A stretch of 64,000 bases of DNA, taken from positions 1 through 64,000 of the forward strand of contig JAFISE010000156.1 of assembly GCA_022560025.1 (NCBI GenBank), written 5' to 3'. The notes under the pieces were generated by a model. The model was not told the origin of the DNA and ran no database searches. It saw only the letters and a program-made list of their open reading frames with translations. Source of the stretch: Stagonosporopsis chrysanthemi (Eukaryota > Ascomycota > Dothideomycetes > Pleosporales > Didymellaceae). Below, one piece after another: positions 23,431 to 34,034 of this stretch. The first letter of the stretch is position 1; each line of letters opens with the position of its first letter. Both the position numbers and the translations under genes were made by a program.

Positions 23431-24933
23431 TTATGATTGTTTGATAGAGTGACGTCGTTTGTCTTCTTTGTATGGCGCAGACTGTACAATCTATTCGACT
23501 TGATCAATTGTGCACTTTTTCGTCACTCGCGGGATGAATGATGATTTGCTTACCGCTTTGATAATCTTCTGGGGAGACCCTTTTGAGCCCCAAGTTACTT
23601 CCACGGCGGTCCCATTGACAGCGTATTCTGCTCGGATGATGCCGAGAGAGATCGTGTCTTTGAACCAATAGCTGTAGCATCGGGACACGGCGCATCCAAT
23701 GGTCACGCCACCCACAGATACGGTGCTTCCCTCCACTTCTCCAAGAAGGCCGCGAGGCAGCTCCATGTACTCGTACGTTTCCGATCGGAAAAGCGACGCA
23801 TAGACATCGATTACGTCTTCTTTGTCCCACACAAGCGTCACGAGCTTGTTAGGTGGGGCGTCTTTAATCTTGTGCAGAGCATCACGACCGATGAAGTCAT
23901 GTTCAAAATTAACAAGCCGTCCCCAGCCTAGGTCAAAAGGTGTGAAGTGATATGCGACAGGATCTGTGCCATAACTACCATGAGCGTTGGAGTTAACCAA
24001 TTCAAAGTCAAATCCGATGTCTCGACCGAATTTTCGGAAGTTTGCAAGTTCCTGGTTTTCGACAGGTGCGTGGACAGCTGGAATGAAGTCAATCGATGGC
24101 GTTGCGAAAGCTGCTTCGGCCTAGAATTGCCGTGTTAGCAAGCTTGATCAGTTCGAAATTAATGCACATCAGCCTACATGATTGACGCATTTTGCGCGGG
24201 CACCTAGTCGGCGGATGTTATACTTTTGGCCAGCATCGAAAATAGCGCTGAAGATCTTCTTTGAGTCTTTCATCGAGCCCCAAAGCTCGAATCCTAGCTC
24301 GCCAGATACGCCTTGCCGCAAGCAAAGGAATTTATTGTTGTCGATTGAGAGTTCCTTCCAATGCATGAATTTGATGTCTCGAACACCCTTGTCTGTGATT
24401 TCATCCAGGAGTTGAACACTCTTTGGCCCTTGAACTTGGAGGAGAAACCAATTATCAGTGACGAGTTCAAGGGAGGCATTGAACTTTTTGCTTCCAAATT
24501 TGAACTGATATACGAGCCAAACGGTTCCAGGACCACTCGTGAATATAAAGTCGTTCTCTTTAAGCATCAAGATAAGGCCATCGCCAATAATGCATCCGTT
24601 CTCCTGGCAGAAGATTGCGTGCTTAGCTTGACCAGGCGAGAAGTCCGGCCAACGGTTGGTTGAGATGTGCTCAAAAAAGGCCTGAGCCTCTGGTCCAGTG
24701 ACTCGTGCTTTTGCAAGGGAGGACCAGTCGCCTATATAGCAGTCGGTTTTCCATGAAATACTCTCGTCAATCCAGCCGGTATATTCGTAGGCTTCAACAA
24801 CCTGGCCAAAGCGGGACCACGTGTGGACCTTCATGTCAATGGGGACGGCAGGTGAGATATGCGCGACATGAGTTTGCTCCCCGTTGTCCCACCATGGTTG
24901 ATTGCCCTGTTGATCTTGGGTTTGGGAGTCCAT
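23431..24933 (-). CDS. GcvT/LigM-like tetrahydrofolate-dependent methyltransferase
   Basis: Exons on the minus strand: 24933-24178, 24120-23554 and 23481-23431. Two GT-AG introns in phase 0 give 457 aa. Sequence such as YIGDWSSLAKARVTGPEAQA, IIGDGLILMLKENDF, DNWFLLQVQGPKSVQLLDEI and FLCLRQGVSGELGFELWG follows the aminomethyltransferase (GcvT) folate-binding fold. The second half (YGTDPVAYHFTPFDLGWGRL, then FIGRDALHKI) fits its C-terminal domain. The last short exon restores the expected end (SAPYKEDKRR). Length fits LigM/DesA-type enzymes, which move a methyl group from an aromatic methoxyl to tetrahydrofolate, better than mitochondrial GcvT, and no mitochondrial presequence is evident. N-demethylation of a methylated amine is the alternative. 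It neighbours an FAD hydroxylase transcribed in the same direction. Confidence 0.92.
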
Positions 24934-25738
24934 CTTAGCTCGTTTTTAAAGGCCTGCTGTGTAAAATGTGAAGACTGGTAGTTTGTCGACGCACTCTGTT
25001 GAATGTCTTATATTCATCAAGATTTGTTTCTTCTCCAACCAAGTCGAGAGCGCGTTTGAGTTGTGGTGGGGGCATGAGAACCCACGTCCCCACAGGAACA
25101 TGAGGGGGGGCCATATCTCCCGATTGAGCAATGTGGGATGGCGGTGGGCGATCGGTGCTGCAAAGGCCATGGTCTATGTCTCGTTAATTCGAGAACAGGG
25201 GTACTGTTTGTTGCTTTCGAAAAAGCCCCTTGACAGGGCAAATTCCATTCTATATCAATGAGTCAATTGCTACAATCGACTAAGAATGATTGGTCAAGGC
25301 CGATTGAGCACGACGCCTATCAGGCAGTTAAGGTACGTTCCCTAGTGTACGATTCACAGAATCAAAAAAGGGTAGTCAAATTCGTGCTTCCTATCTACAG
25401 TTCACGGGTGTGGATGCCTAGACGGTGATCCAGTGTCTATTTCTCCTAAACTAGTGGCCTTAGGCACCAACAGTATACACCAACACAAATATTCACTGTT
25501 CTAGAATCTTAGAGCGGTCGCGGACTTGGGGGCTCCAGCAGCTAGTCGCATTCGTGAATTCATTATTAGATTTACACAGAATATCAACTCAGCACCACTT
25601 CATCTCTGTTCCCTGCCCAAAACCCGATTGTCTCTACCTTGACAGAGACTCAACAGAATCTATACATGCAGAGAATCATAAGGGTGAACCGAGAGGTCCA
25701 CAACGATTCACACACGTTACTTGTAGTACTGCGTCATA
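24934..25738. other. Intergenic between methyltransferase and hydroxylase genes
   Basis: About 800 bp without a supportable gene. It should hold the promoter of the methyltransferase gene. The small overlapping frames at 24946-25261 lack motifs. Confidence 0.45.
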
Positions 25739-27184
25739 TCATGTGCCAGCCCCAACACACCCTGTCGTTGACTGATTAGAAGAGCCGCGAGAGTCTAGTG
25801 CCGTGTGAAGGTAACTTACAAGCTGGAAGGCGACTGACACCTCGTCATTCTTATCAGCTTCCCGCATCGCAGTGATCCCGGGATCGTTAGCTTCCACTTC
25901 ATCTGCATCCGACGACATCCTCTTGAGAGAGGATTCAGAGATCACGTGAGTAAACTGTTCGTACTTCTCCCGTCGTATTTGATCGTACTTGTCGAGGATT
26001 TTGGCGTCTGCGCGGTCGTCATGGATGCCCGCAAGGCAGTCAAATAACTCTCCTACGTCGACTAAGCCACTGGTGAGGCCCATGCCACCACTATCAATGT
26101 TAGAAGATCACTAAGAATTTCAAGATTAGGTATCCTCCCCAGGATATACTTACAATGGATTGCATAGGTGAGCGGAGTCTCCCGCCAGCAAGAATCTTCC
26201 TACTCGCATCTTTGGTGCGAGCCTTTGGTGGACTTTGTAGGGACTGAAATTGGTGAGCTCGTATTGGTCAGATTTGGGGCTTCCGGGTAGCATGGCTTCA
26301 AATTTAGCAGGCTGTCTCTGTCTGTATTCCTCAAGAGTCAGGCCTGGGGTGTCTCCATAGCTCACGCGCCACAAGCCATCCTTCTGGATGTGTGCGGCCA
26401 TGAAGTAGTTCTCTGGATGAATGACAAAGTTTGAGCCGACCCAGCCATACTTTTCAAAGTCGTAGTATACCTGATCCAAGTCAGTCCTCATGCTGCTTCT
26501 TATAGCGAAACGATAGATAGTTGGAGATGCTCTCACATTAGTTGCGATGATTGTCAGGTCCCAGGTATACCCAGGAAACTCATCACCAAATAGCTGCCTG
26601 CGGATGATACTCTTGGCACCATCGCATCCGACCACATAGTCAGCCGTGAGCTCCTTCACACCTTGTGGTGTGCTAACGATGACAGTCGCCTGATGATCAT
26701 CCTGACGAATCTCATCGACTCGATGGTCCCATCTCACGGTAGCCAATGGCTCCCTCTCCAAATCTTCGAGGGCCATTTTGCACAGATGATTGAGCGGCAA
26801 GCAGGATATGCGGTCCGGATTATCTTTCAGCTTGCTGTTCAGAATTTGAGCCAGCACGGTGCCATCAGGTTTACGCCACCGGGCTCCTTCTACCTCAATG
26901 CCTTGTTCACGAACTCTGTCAAGCAGGCCCGCTCTGTTAAGCACACGATTTGCAGCCGGCCCATAATGCGTTGCTCTTGGTCGGTCGTCTAATTCTGGGG
27001 ACATGTCGAGGCATTCAACCCGAATTCCATGCTTGGCCAACAGCAGGCACAGCACAAGGCCGGATGGTCCAGTCCCGACTACGATCACCTACAGTTGGGA
27101 ATGTCAGTTCACTTGTGATTTTTCTGCTTAAAGACCAGTTATCATGCTAACCTTCTTCAGACCTGTAGACTCTTTGACTGTCAT
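25739..27184 (-). CDS. FAD-dependent aromatic hydroxylase (PF01494 type)
   Basis: Exons on the minus strand: 27184-27152, 27088-26154, 26090-25820, and probably 25771-25739. The first two introns are clear. The last (48 bp, GTAAGT...TCAG) is in frame, so read-through would add 16 residues (423 versus 439 aa). FAD-binding motifs are in order: VIVVGTGPSGLVLCLLLAKHG near the N-terminus (residues 12-32, shown minus its last residue elsewhere), the DG motif in DYVVGCDGAKSIIRR, and the GD motif in RFLLAGDSAHLCNPFGGMGL. The last motif is completed across an intron. These are signatures of NAD(P)H-dependent single-component phenol/salicylate-type hydroxylases. It is the first gene of the minus-strand run. 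The exact substrate is unknown. Confidence 0.92.
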
Positions 27185-27980
27185 TGTGGCTTTTTCGCTT
27201 TTGCCTTTCGGCTATTGAGATTGTTTTAAGGAAGCAAATCGTTATTGGAACAAGTGCAACGAGTATCAAGACTCCGTGGCTTAGGACACTCTGATAACAA
27301 TGCAAGCAATACTTGTTGTGGGCGATCTAAGATACCGACACTCAGCGCATGCTCGGCATCCCTCATACCCTAATCTATTCATGATCCGTGTAGATCAACT
27401 GCTGGCAAAACCGAGTTGTGGGGGTGCTAGCGCGTCAATACGGCAATGCGGGTGATCCCAATACGGCAATGCGGGGTATTCCCAATATGGCAACGCGGGG
27501 AACAAAGGTAGTTGAGTAATCGCAAGGGCCGTAGACAGTTGAGAATGCGAGGCCACTCGTAACAATGCAATGCTCTGCCCCAGTTCGCTTGGACCTCGTG
27601 ATGGGCAATGCGGGATGGCGGGGATCAGCCCCGGTTGTGAGCCTTAGCTCTGTAGGTAGTCTTCGCTGGCATTGGGTATCCAAGCTAGCTGATTCAGGAG
27701 ACAGGATCCCACTTGACTCCATCCATAGCTTCACCATCCCACATCCATGCACATCGCAGCTTCATGCAGGATGAATTGTGGGGCACCGACAGACCGCGTT
27801 TTGGTCTCCACATTGAGCAGATAGGGTCATGCTCTTTCCACAAGACGTGGTAGGGCAACCTAGTCATAGGATTGAGTTTTGACGACTGATCGCTTGATAT
27901 TCGCACCAGCTAGTACACTAAACGAGAACATCAGTACGGTCTACGAAATTGAGTGCCTTGCGCTCCTTAAAACAGCGAAC
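27185..27980. other. Upstream region of the hydroxylase gene
   Basis: No gene recognised. It contains the short tandem repeat at 27435-27502. The cluster presumably ends here, since what follows is a plus-strand relic. Confidence 0.45.
27435..27502 (+). repeat. Short tandem repeat, about 24-bp unit, three copies
   Basis: Three successive versions of CAATACGGCAATGCGGG with spacers GTGATCC and GTATTCC. The third copy has diverged (CAATATGGCAACGCGGG). Non-coding. Confidence 0.8.
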
Positions 27981-28190
27981 ATGGCGGCAAAACCATTCAG
28001 ACTCGAGCACAATTCCCTTAGCACGCTCACCGGCATCCAAGGTAACAACTACCTCGCAAAGCAATTTTTGGGAGTAAAGTACGCGTCTATCATGGAAAGG
28101 TTGGGAGACTCGGAGCTCTTTGAGCACGTGACACGAGACACGACGACACCTGGGTGCGTCTATCCAACGACAAAGTGTCGACAACTAAGA
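27981..28190 (+). pseudogene. Type-B carboxylesterase, N-terminal fragment
   Basis: From the ATG at 27981 the frame reads LEHNSLSTLTGIQGNN, QFLGVKYASIMERLGDSELF, which follows the start of type-B carboxylesterases (GxLxGI, then the FxGIxYAxPP-like strand). After about 65 residues the similarity stops. No GESAG nucleophile elbow and no oxyanion motif are found downstream, so this is a small orphan fragment, not a working enzyme. It could be residue of a deleted gene at the cluster edge. Confidence 0.5.
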
Positions 28191-29070
28191 CCGGGTTTGG
28201 TGTTGTTTCAGACATGCGAATACACTCGCATACCGGAGATTCTCGGGTTGATAACCCGGGTCTTGTGACCGAGTTCTCGTCAGCGGGGTAATTTTGGGGG
28301 GTCTTCTGAGCGAGAAGGGTCATGTACCTGAGTGGATAAAGTAACTGGGAGCGGTAGAACAATCTATAAGCCACGTAGTCACGTGCTTACCTCTCTCTCT
28401 TACTCCTCTCCTGCAACTCCTCTCTCGCTACTCTTATCTTGTTGCCTCTCTTCTGTTACGCCTCTCCTGCTGCACTTCTCTTTTCTTAATTCTGGTGCGA
28501 TAGACAATGAATGACGATGTGGATGTCGCGTTGCTGTGTCGTGCATGGATGGCCAAAAGATAGACACGAGATCTGATGTGTGCCCGGGTGGATATCGGAG
28601 CAGCACTGCCGGCCCTTCGGACTTGTAGTCAGATGAGCTTACCATCTTTTTCAGGTGACCGGGGTCAAGAAGCAAATGTGAGACCGGAAATCAGGCGTCC
28701 GCCGGACTGGATCCCTAACATACCTATTTCTCAATTAATCTATGGCTTGCCGAGTGCTGTTCTAGTTTGCGCCCACTCCACAATGCTTACCATGGCGGAT
28801 TCACCCCCATGACCCAGCCACATACACTCCGAAGCCCGTCTGTATTATGCCCAACGATTTGGATTGATGGCAAAAGATTTGGCTCCTTCGTCTTCAGCAC
28901 TCGAGAAACACCCACAGATAGATTCAATACTCAAGCCTTATAGTTTCTTGCGCTTATCTCAGATCATACACTCATTTTTACTTTGACGTCCCCTTTCCTG
29001 ACCAAGACCTGCCGGACAGGAGACATCTACTTTTTGGACAGCCTCATAAGTTCATCCGATTGTTCCAAAC
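28191..29070. promoter_or_regulatory. Intergenic with pyrimidine-rich tract
   Basis: No gene recognised. A C/T-rich strand tract at about 28390-28487 (runs of CTCTC, CTCCT) lies some 600 bp before the secreted-protein gene. CT-rich stretches are common in fungal promoters; a role here is only a guess. Confidence 0.35.
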
Positions 29071-30632
29071 ATGTACTCTGTTACTTGGCGCATCTTCGCG
29101 TTGTTCATCGGGCTGTTTGCCATCATACATGCTCCAGCCATTCCAATATCTCAGTATGTAGCTTTGTGGGGAAGCTTTAATAATTTTGATAATAATGATG
29201 TTCAGGGAGACCACTTTGACATTGCGTCAAGAGTTTGGTTCTCACCATGCGATCTACGCAGGCATAGAACGTCGTGCTTCAAAAATTGAGAACAAGAAAA
29301 CGCCTTCTGGGTCAAAGACGCCTACCCATGTAAAGAAGCCTACAAATGTAAAGCCACCTACAAATGCGAAGCCACCTACAACTGGAAAGCCACCTACGCC
29401 TCCAGGGAAAACGCCCGTAGCCACCCCTGTTGCTCCAGTCAAATTCGAATATCTCAACACGGATGACAAGGCTATTGACATTTGTAACACTCATCTCGAC
29501 TGTACATTTAAAGACGACCCTGAGATAACCGGAGGATCTGCTAAACCAAAGCTTGGGCAGCCAGCAAAGCCTGCAAAGCCCACCAGACCCGGGAAGCTTG
29601 CTGTAAGAGCGCCACCAACTACGTACAAGGGCCAGCCAGGTGAGGCACGTACATACACGGTCAAATTCAATCCAAGCGCCCTGGTTTTCAACTCCAAGCC
29701 ATATTGGACGGGTCCTGATCTTTATGATACAGCAAAGACAAAGCTGCAGAATCTTAAATCAGTTTGTGCTACATTCAAGTCTGATGATTTGAAGGCTACT
29801 AATATGTATAAGGTCCAAACCACCTCTGCTGAGCCTTAAGGATCTCAGGGCAAGAAGTACAATTTCGTTACGGAACATATCGTAGAGGTCAGTCATTATG
29901 TGTACATGGGTTATGGGATCCGCTTTTATTAATTCAAGTCAGCTCCAAACAATCAAGAAGTTTATCGAATCAGTCACGCAGACCGAAGACGAGGAGAATC
30001 CAGCCCAAGTCAAGCTTCGACAGAGTGTAGATCCCAAATGATTTACAGATCACTGGACCAAAGACTACCCTACAGTATCAACCCGACCAAACCCTGTGAA
30101 GTATCCGCGGGCAGCGACCACGCCGGACAAATCTATCAACGACATTGTCTTCGAAGCCCTCGGATCAAAGACAAACGCTGATGACTTTGTCAAGTGCGAG
30201 AGAGGGATCAATTCGGCAAAGGGCAAGCTTTGGTCCAACCAGCAGCCGTTCGATGAAAAGCTTGTCGCAAAAAAGTTCGAACTCGCAGCCTCGGGCTACA
30301 CGGACAACACCGAGCCGATGAGTGCTATCAGAACTGTAGGAACTATTCTCGTTCAGTTACTACAACGCTGGCTGACAAGAAAAAAAAAGGTACTAGCTGT
30401 GTACGAATACAAAAAGCTGCCAGATGTCCAGAGGAGGCTCCAAAACGAAATCGAGAACGTCAAGATCAAGCTGAGCACCGAGAAGCTAAAGCACATAGTG
30501 GGACCCAACAACCTACCGCAGGACACAGAGAAGAAGACGACTGCAGATCTCGCACAGATGTGGGACGAATATATGGGGAAGCACATCTTGCGTTTCGAAC
30601 GCAAGGGGGTCACGTGGCTACAGAAGCTGTAA
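29071..30632 (+). pseudogene. Secreted Pro/Lys-rich protein gene with two in-frame stops
   Basis: Exons 29071-29153, 29206-29887 and 29943-30632 (introns of 52 and 55 bp, GT-AG, consistent phase). Exon 1 encodes a signal peptide (MYSVTWRIFALFIGLFAIIH) followed by a likely cleavage near residue 27. Then comes a linker with repeated KPPT and KPTN units, and a region with EHIVELQ followed by TIKKFIE. That region is similar to a segment found near the C-terminus of some secreted fungal GH18 chitinase-like proteins; no GH18 catalytic motif is present. TAA at 29837-29839 and TGA at 30039-30041 interrupt an otherwise open 485-codon model. The TAA fits CAA-to-TAA. A shortened 238-aa secreted product ending at the first stop remains possible. 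Confidence 0.6.
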
Positions 30633-30682
30633 CGGTCAAAAAGACCGGCCTTCTTGCCATTCTAGCTTGAAGGTATATATAG

Positions 30683-31252
30683 TTGTATTTCGTACAGTTA
30701 CAGAAGCAATTGCAGCTCGCACTGAAGCACTACGAAGCGGAGCTAAAGGAGCTTGAAGCCGAGAAAACGAAACTGGATACGCAGCAAAATGAGGCCGATA
30801 AGAAGAAACGAAAAACAGCCATGCAGGACTTGCAGCGTGACGCGAGAGCTCTGAAGCGCGATGTCACAAGAGCCAAAGCTGCGGTAGCAGCCGAAGAAGT
30901 CAAGTTTCTCAGAATAAAGGTCCGGGTCGACAAATTGCCTTAGGACAAGCGAGAGGCGGAGCGCCAGCAACTGCGATTCCGATCGCAGGTTACTGCGAAG
31001 ACGGCGAAGCATACCGAATGGTTCGATCTGCGAGTCAGGTACGGCAAGTTGGAGCGGAAAGCGGCCTCTGTAGATGAAACGAGGCTCCCCAAACTCATCA
31101 AGGAGTTTACCGAGGACGTTGAACAGCTGAGGGCTATCGATAAAATGGTCAAGAAGATGGACGGTGAGGTTTCGATGGAAGAAGCTGCGCTCGGAATGAT
31201 AATCTTCCAACCGGAGGTTGAAGTGGGCGCTTGCGCTTGCGTAGTTCTATAG
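30683..31252 (+). pseudogene. Coiled-coil coding relic
   Basis: One forward frame of about 190 codons reads as a long, charged coiled coil (LKELEAEKTKLDTQQNEADK, LKRDVTRAKAAVAAEEVKFL, EFTEDVEQLRAIDKMVKKMD), interrupted once by TAG at 30941-30943. It follows the secreted-protein pseudogene by 50 bp but in another frame, and no splice pair joins the two well. It may be a separate gene or its displaced 3' part. Family not recognised. Confidence 0.45.
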
Positions 31253-31447
31253 GCCACCTCGCAAAAAAACCGGAGTTCGCTTCAATTTACCAACGCGGCA
31301 TAATCGTAAAATGTGGTTATACAGGCAACGCGTGAAGGCTCCACATGTTACAGTATTGCTACTAGTTACCGCGACACTACTTACGTAGGTATTGGTAATG
31401 TGCAACTCTGTAATAATGTGTAATTTGCATCTTACGCCACGGTGTAT

Positions 31448-31633
31448 TGTCGCAGTGAGTGCAAGCAGTGCGGGAAGATTTGAGGATTGAACTGAGGTTG
31501 TATTGTGCGAAGCTACGAACAGTATGTATACATAGGTAGCTGTAAACAGCGCTAGTGCAGGATGGGGAGCCGCATCTCACCAAAGGTGAGGCGCGGGTTG
31601 CTCATGAGGCAAGAGAGACTCCAAATCGTGACA
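31448..31633 (-). mobile_element. Solo LTR, family B (copia), with TGTAT target duplication
   Basis: A 186-bp unit with TG...CA ends, inverted relative to the family copy at 47123-47307 that carries PBS and gag. TGTAT flanks it at 31443-31447 and 31634-31638. A third copy is at 58508-58693. The open frame drawn through it (from 31555) is therefore not a gene. Confidence 0.92.
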
Positions 31634-31638
31634 TGTAT

Positions 31639-33103
31639 TCATGTCATTATGGCCGGTTGCTGGACCGAGGCTCTAATGGTAACGCGTCAACGCGCCTGCC
31701 ACAATCGGCGAATTTGCCATCGTGCAAGCTGGGTTGCACCAAGCGCTCCTCCCACCCGCGGAGATCAAGATTCGTCTCCAAGACCAGTTCTTTTGAAGTT
31801 TTCAAGGTGCCTGCGACCGCACTGATTGCATCGTTCTGGCTGTGGAGACGCGTAATGTTCGTGTTTGGCACTAGTCTAAAAGCCCACTAGTGCCATCGAT
31901 CACTATAAGCGCGACGTCATACACCACGGCTATGAATAAACATTGTAGTTGGTCATCGCACTACGTCATCAAGTTCACAAGCTCGATCCTAAAAGCCTCA
32001 AGATGTGAAGCAAGCCGCGACGGCTTTGTTCAGTGCGCCACGCCAGCCACCGTGGCTGGAGCTAACGCGAAAGGGCACCTACACCGCCGCGGCTGCCACA
32101 CGCCTAGAAGCTCGAAACGGTGGTTCCCTACTGCATGGTCCCACTGTGCATCGAACCGACAAACAGCAGTGTGCGGAGCTCCAGGACGAACCTTTTCGGA
32201 ACCCGACCAAGGCATCTTTCACGCACGACGCCATTGTCGCGGTTGCGTTGGCGAAGGCCAACACCTCGGCACCCGGGCAGCTAGCGCGCGCGTCGAGCTC
32301 GTGCTGCTGTCTTGAAATAGCGTTGACTCTCAGTAGGAAACAGGGCTGGCGATTGAGAGTGACGCCCGCGTGTATCTGTGAGCAAAGTGAACAGCCCTCG
32401 CACACGGCTAAACTCAGTGCGTCCAACGTCACATGATGCGATCTTTTGGCACAATTTTATCTTGCCAAATTAATCAAAGCGCGTCTTGATGTTGCTGAGA
32501 TCGGGCAGACAAGCTTACCCATGACCGAAAGGTGCGACGCACCTCCCTTGAATACAGTGAGAGCGCCTGACATTATGAGACGTCTCTCATCTGAGTGGAG
32601 GCGGGCGATAGCTTAGCTCAGACTGGAGAGAAGAGAGTGGATCCTGCGACTGGAAGTGCTCAGCTCGACATCGCCGACGTCCGATGATGGGTGGACACGG
32701 GGTCTATGCTGCGCGTGAAGAGTCGATGGAGGGAACATGGTTAGTTGTTGACCTCAGGGAAAGATGGTATGCTGCTGCCGAATGACCAAGACAAACATTG
32801 AACGAGGGAGCCTTTTCTTTCGCCACCATGTCACGTCGCCAGCTCAAACAAGAACCGCGTATTATTCTTTCACGAATTGTGTTCTTGAGATGTGTTTAAG
32901 GTTACTGTAAATGGGTGTTGCGGGGGCGTCCTGTAGCAGCATTTACCGATCTACTGGCGATCCGACCTTCGCGTAGGCATTACAACACCACAACGAGTCG
33001 GGAAGATAGTAGAACTAACCCTCAAAACGATTGTAGGGAGCGGTAATTTGCTTGTCGTTGTTTTGCGCCAACATTCGCCTGTCACGGGACATCGACATCT
33101 TCT
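31639..33103. other. Long stretch without a supportable gene
   Basis: The frames at 31890-32436 overlap on both strands in a GC-rich patch and carry no motif. Nothing else was recognised. Confidence 0.4.
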
Positions 33104-33106
33104 GTA

Positions 33107-33260
33107 CAAGGGGGGCGCATGAATGAATGAGAATACGAGTTGCCACACCGAGATTTCGGGAGGTTTCTGGTTGGCCAGTACCTACATCTGACAAATTTGA
33201 TTGGTCAATCTGGGATCGACACCGACTCTCGTATTCTCATTCATTCGTGCTCCCCCCTTG
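33107..33260. mobile_element. MITE B, 154 bp, TA-flanked
   Basis: Near-perfect terminal inverted repeats of about 33 bp, from CAAGGGGGGCGCATGAATG at the left to CATTCGTGCTCCCCCCTTG at the right, with only two mismatches. TA lies at 33105-33106 and 33261-33262. Non-coding, with a short central spacer. A typical Tc1/mariner-type MITE that could fold into a hairpin. Confidence 0.88.
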
Positions 33261-33542
33261 TACCTTCTGCCCCACTAAGTCATTTGGTGTCGATGGTGGT
33301 TCGAGGATCGCCCATCTGCAGGGTGAGATACAGTCTACGACGGCAGCGAGTCCGATCCTTGGTCATGGGGTGTAGCCAATCTTTTGAAAATACCACTACC
33401 GTATGTCGGCGAAACAGCCTATTTTATAGATTAGGAACACACTATTAATGCAATTATGTTACATCGCTAGCACCTCTTAGGTACATTGCGAGGCCCACTC
33501 TTTCAAAGGCAGTATATGTGTAACAGGCTAGGTGCTAAATAA

Positions 33543-33562
33543 TGTGTCTGTGCACCGAACGC
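33543..33562 (+). repeat. Isolated pogo-type terminal motif
   Basis: The 20-mer TGTGTCTGTGCACCGAACGC matches 19 of 20 bases of the reverse complement of the element end at 49227-49246. It lies one base after a TA. No partner end was found nearby, so it is probably a truncated element end. Confidence 0.5.
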
Positions 33563-34034
33563 GTCAAATGTATGTTCGCTGCTTGACTAATCCTAAAGTG
33601 GTGGAGTTACCCACAACGGCTGTGATCAGAAGATTGTATAAAGAGGATACCGGCGTATGCTGAAAGTGATCTTGCGTGCACTGCGCACTTGTTGATCTTG
33701 TTGTTGATAAGCCTTCTACAATCGGACAAGTGATAACAATGATAAGGTCCTTCTCGTGCCTTTGTGTTGGTATGCTATCTCTAAGAAAGCGGGAGCTACG
33801 AATGTATACCTAAGCTCGGTGTGAGTCGGACCGAAGTAGGATCGATGCGGTACATTAGACAATGTCAGATGATAGGATAGGTATATACTGACACTTCTAC
33901 AATTAAACAACCCTAGGCGCACGACTTAGGTGAGTATCTCCTGCGACGCTGTTTTCTGGTCTGTCTTTTAAGCCTGAATTTCTGCTCAAGCTCTTCTTTC
34001 CAAATAGAAAGGTCTTGGTTGTTACTTGTGTTCA

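Noticed and set aside
31555..31890. 111-codon plus-strand open frame
   Set aside because: It starts inside a copia solo LTR and shows no motif.
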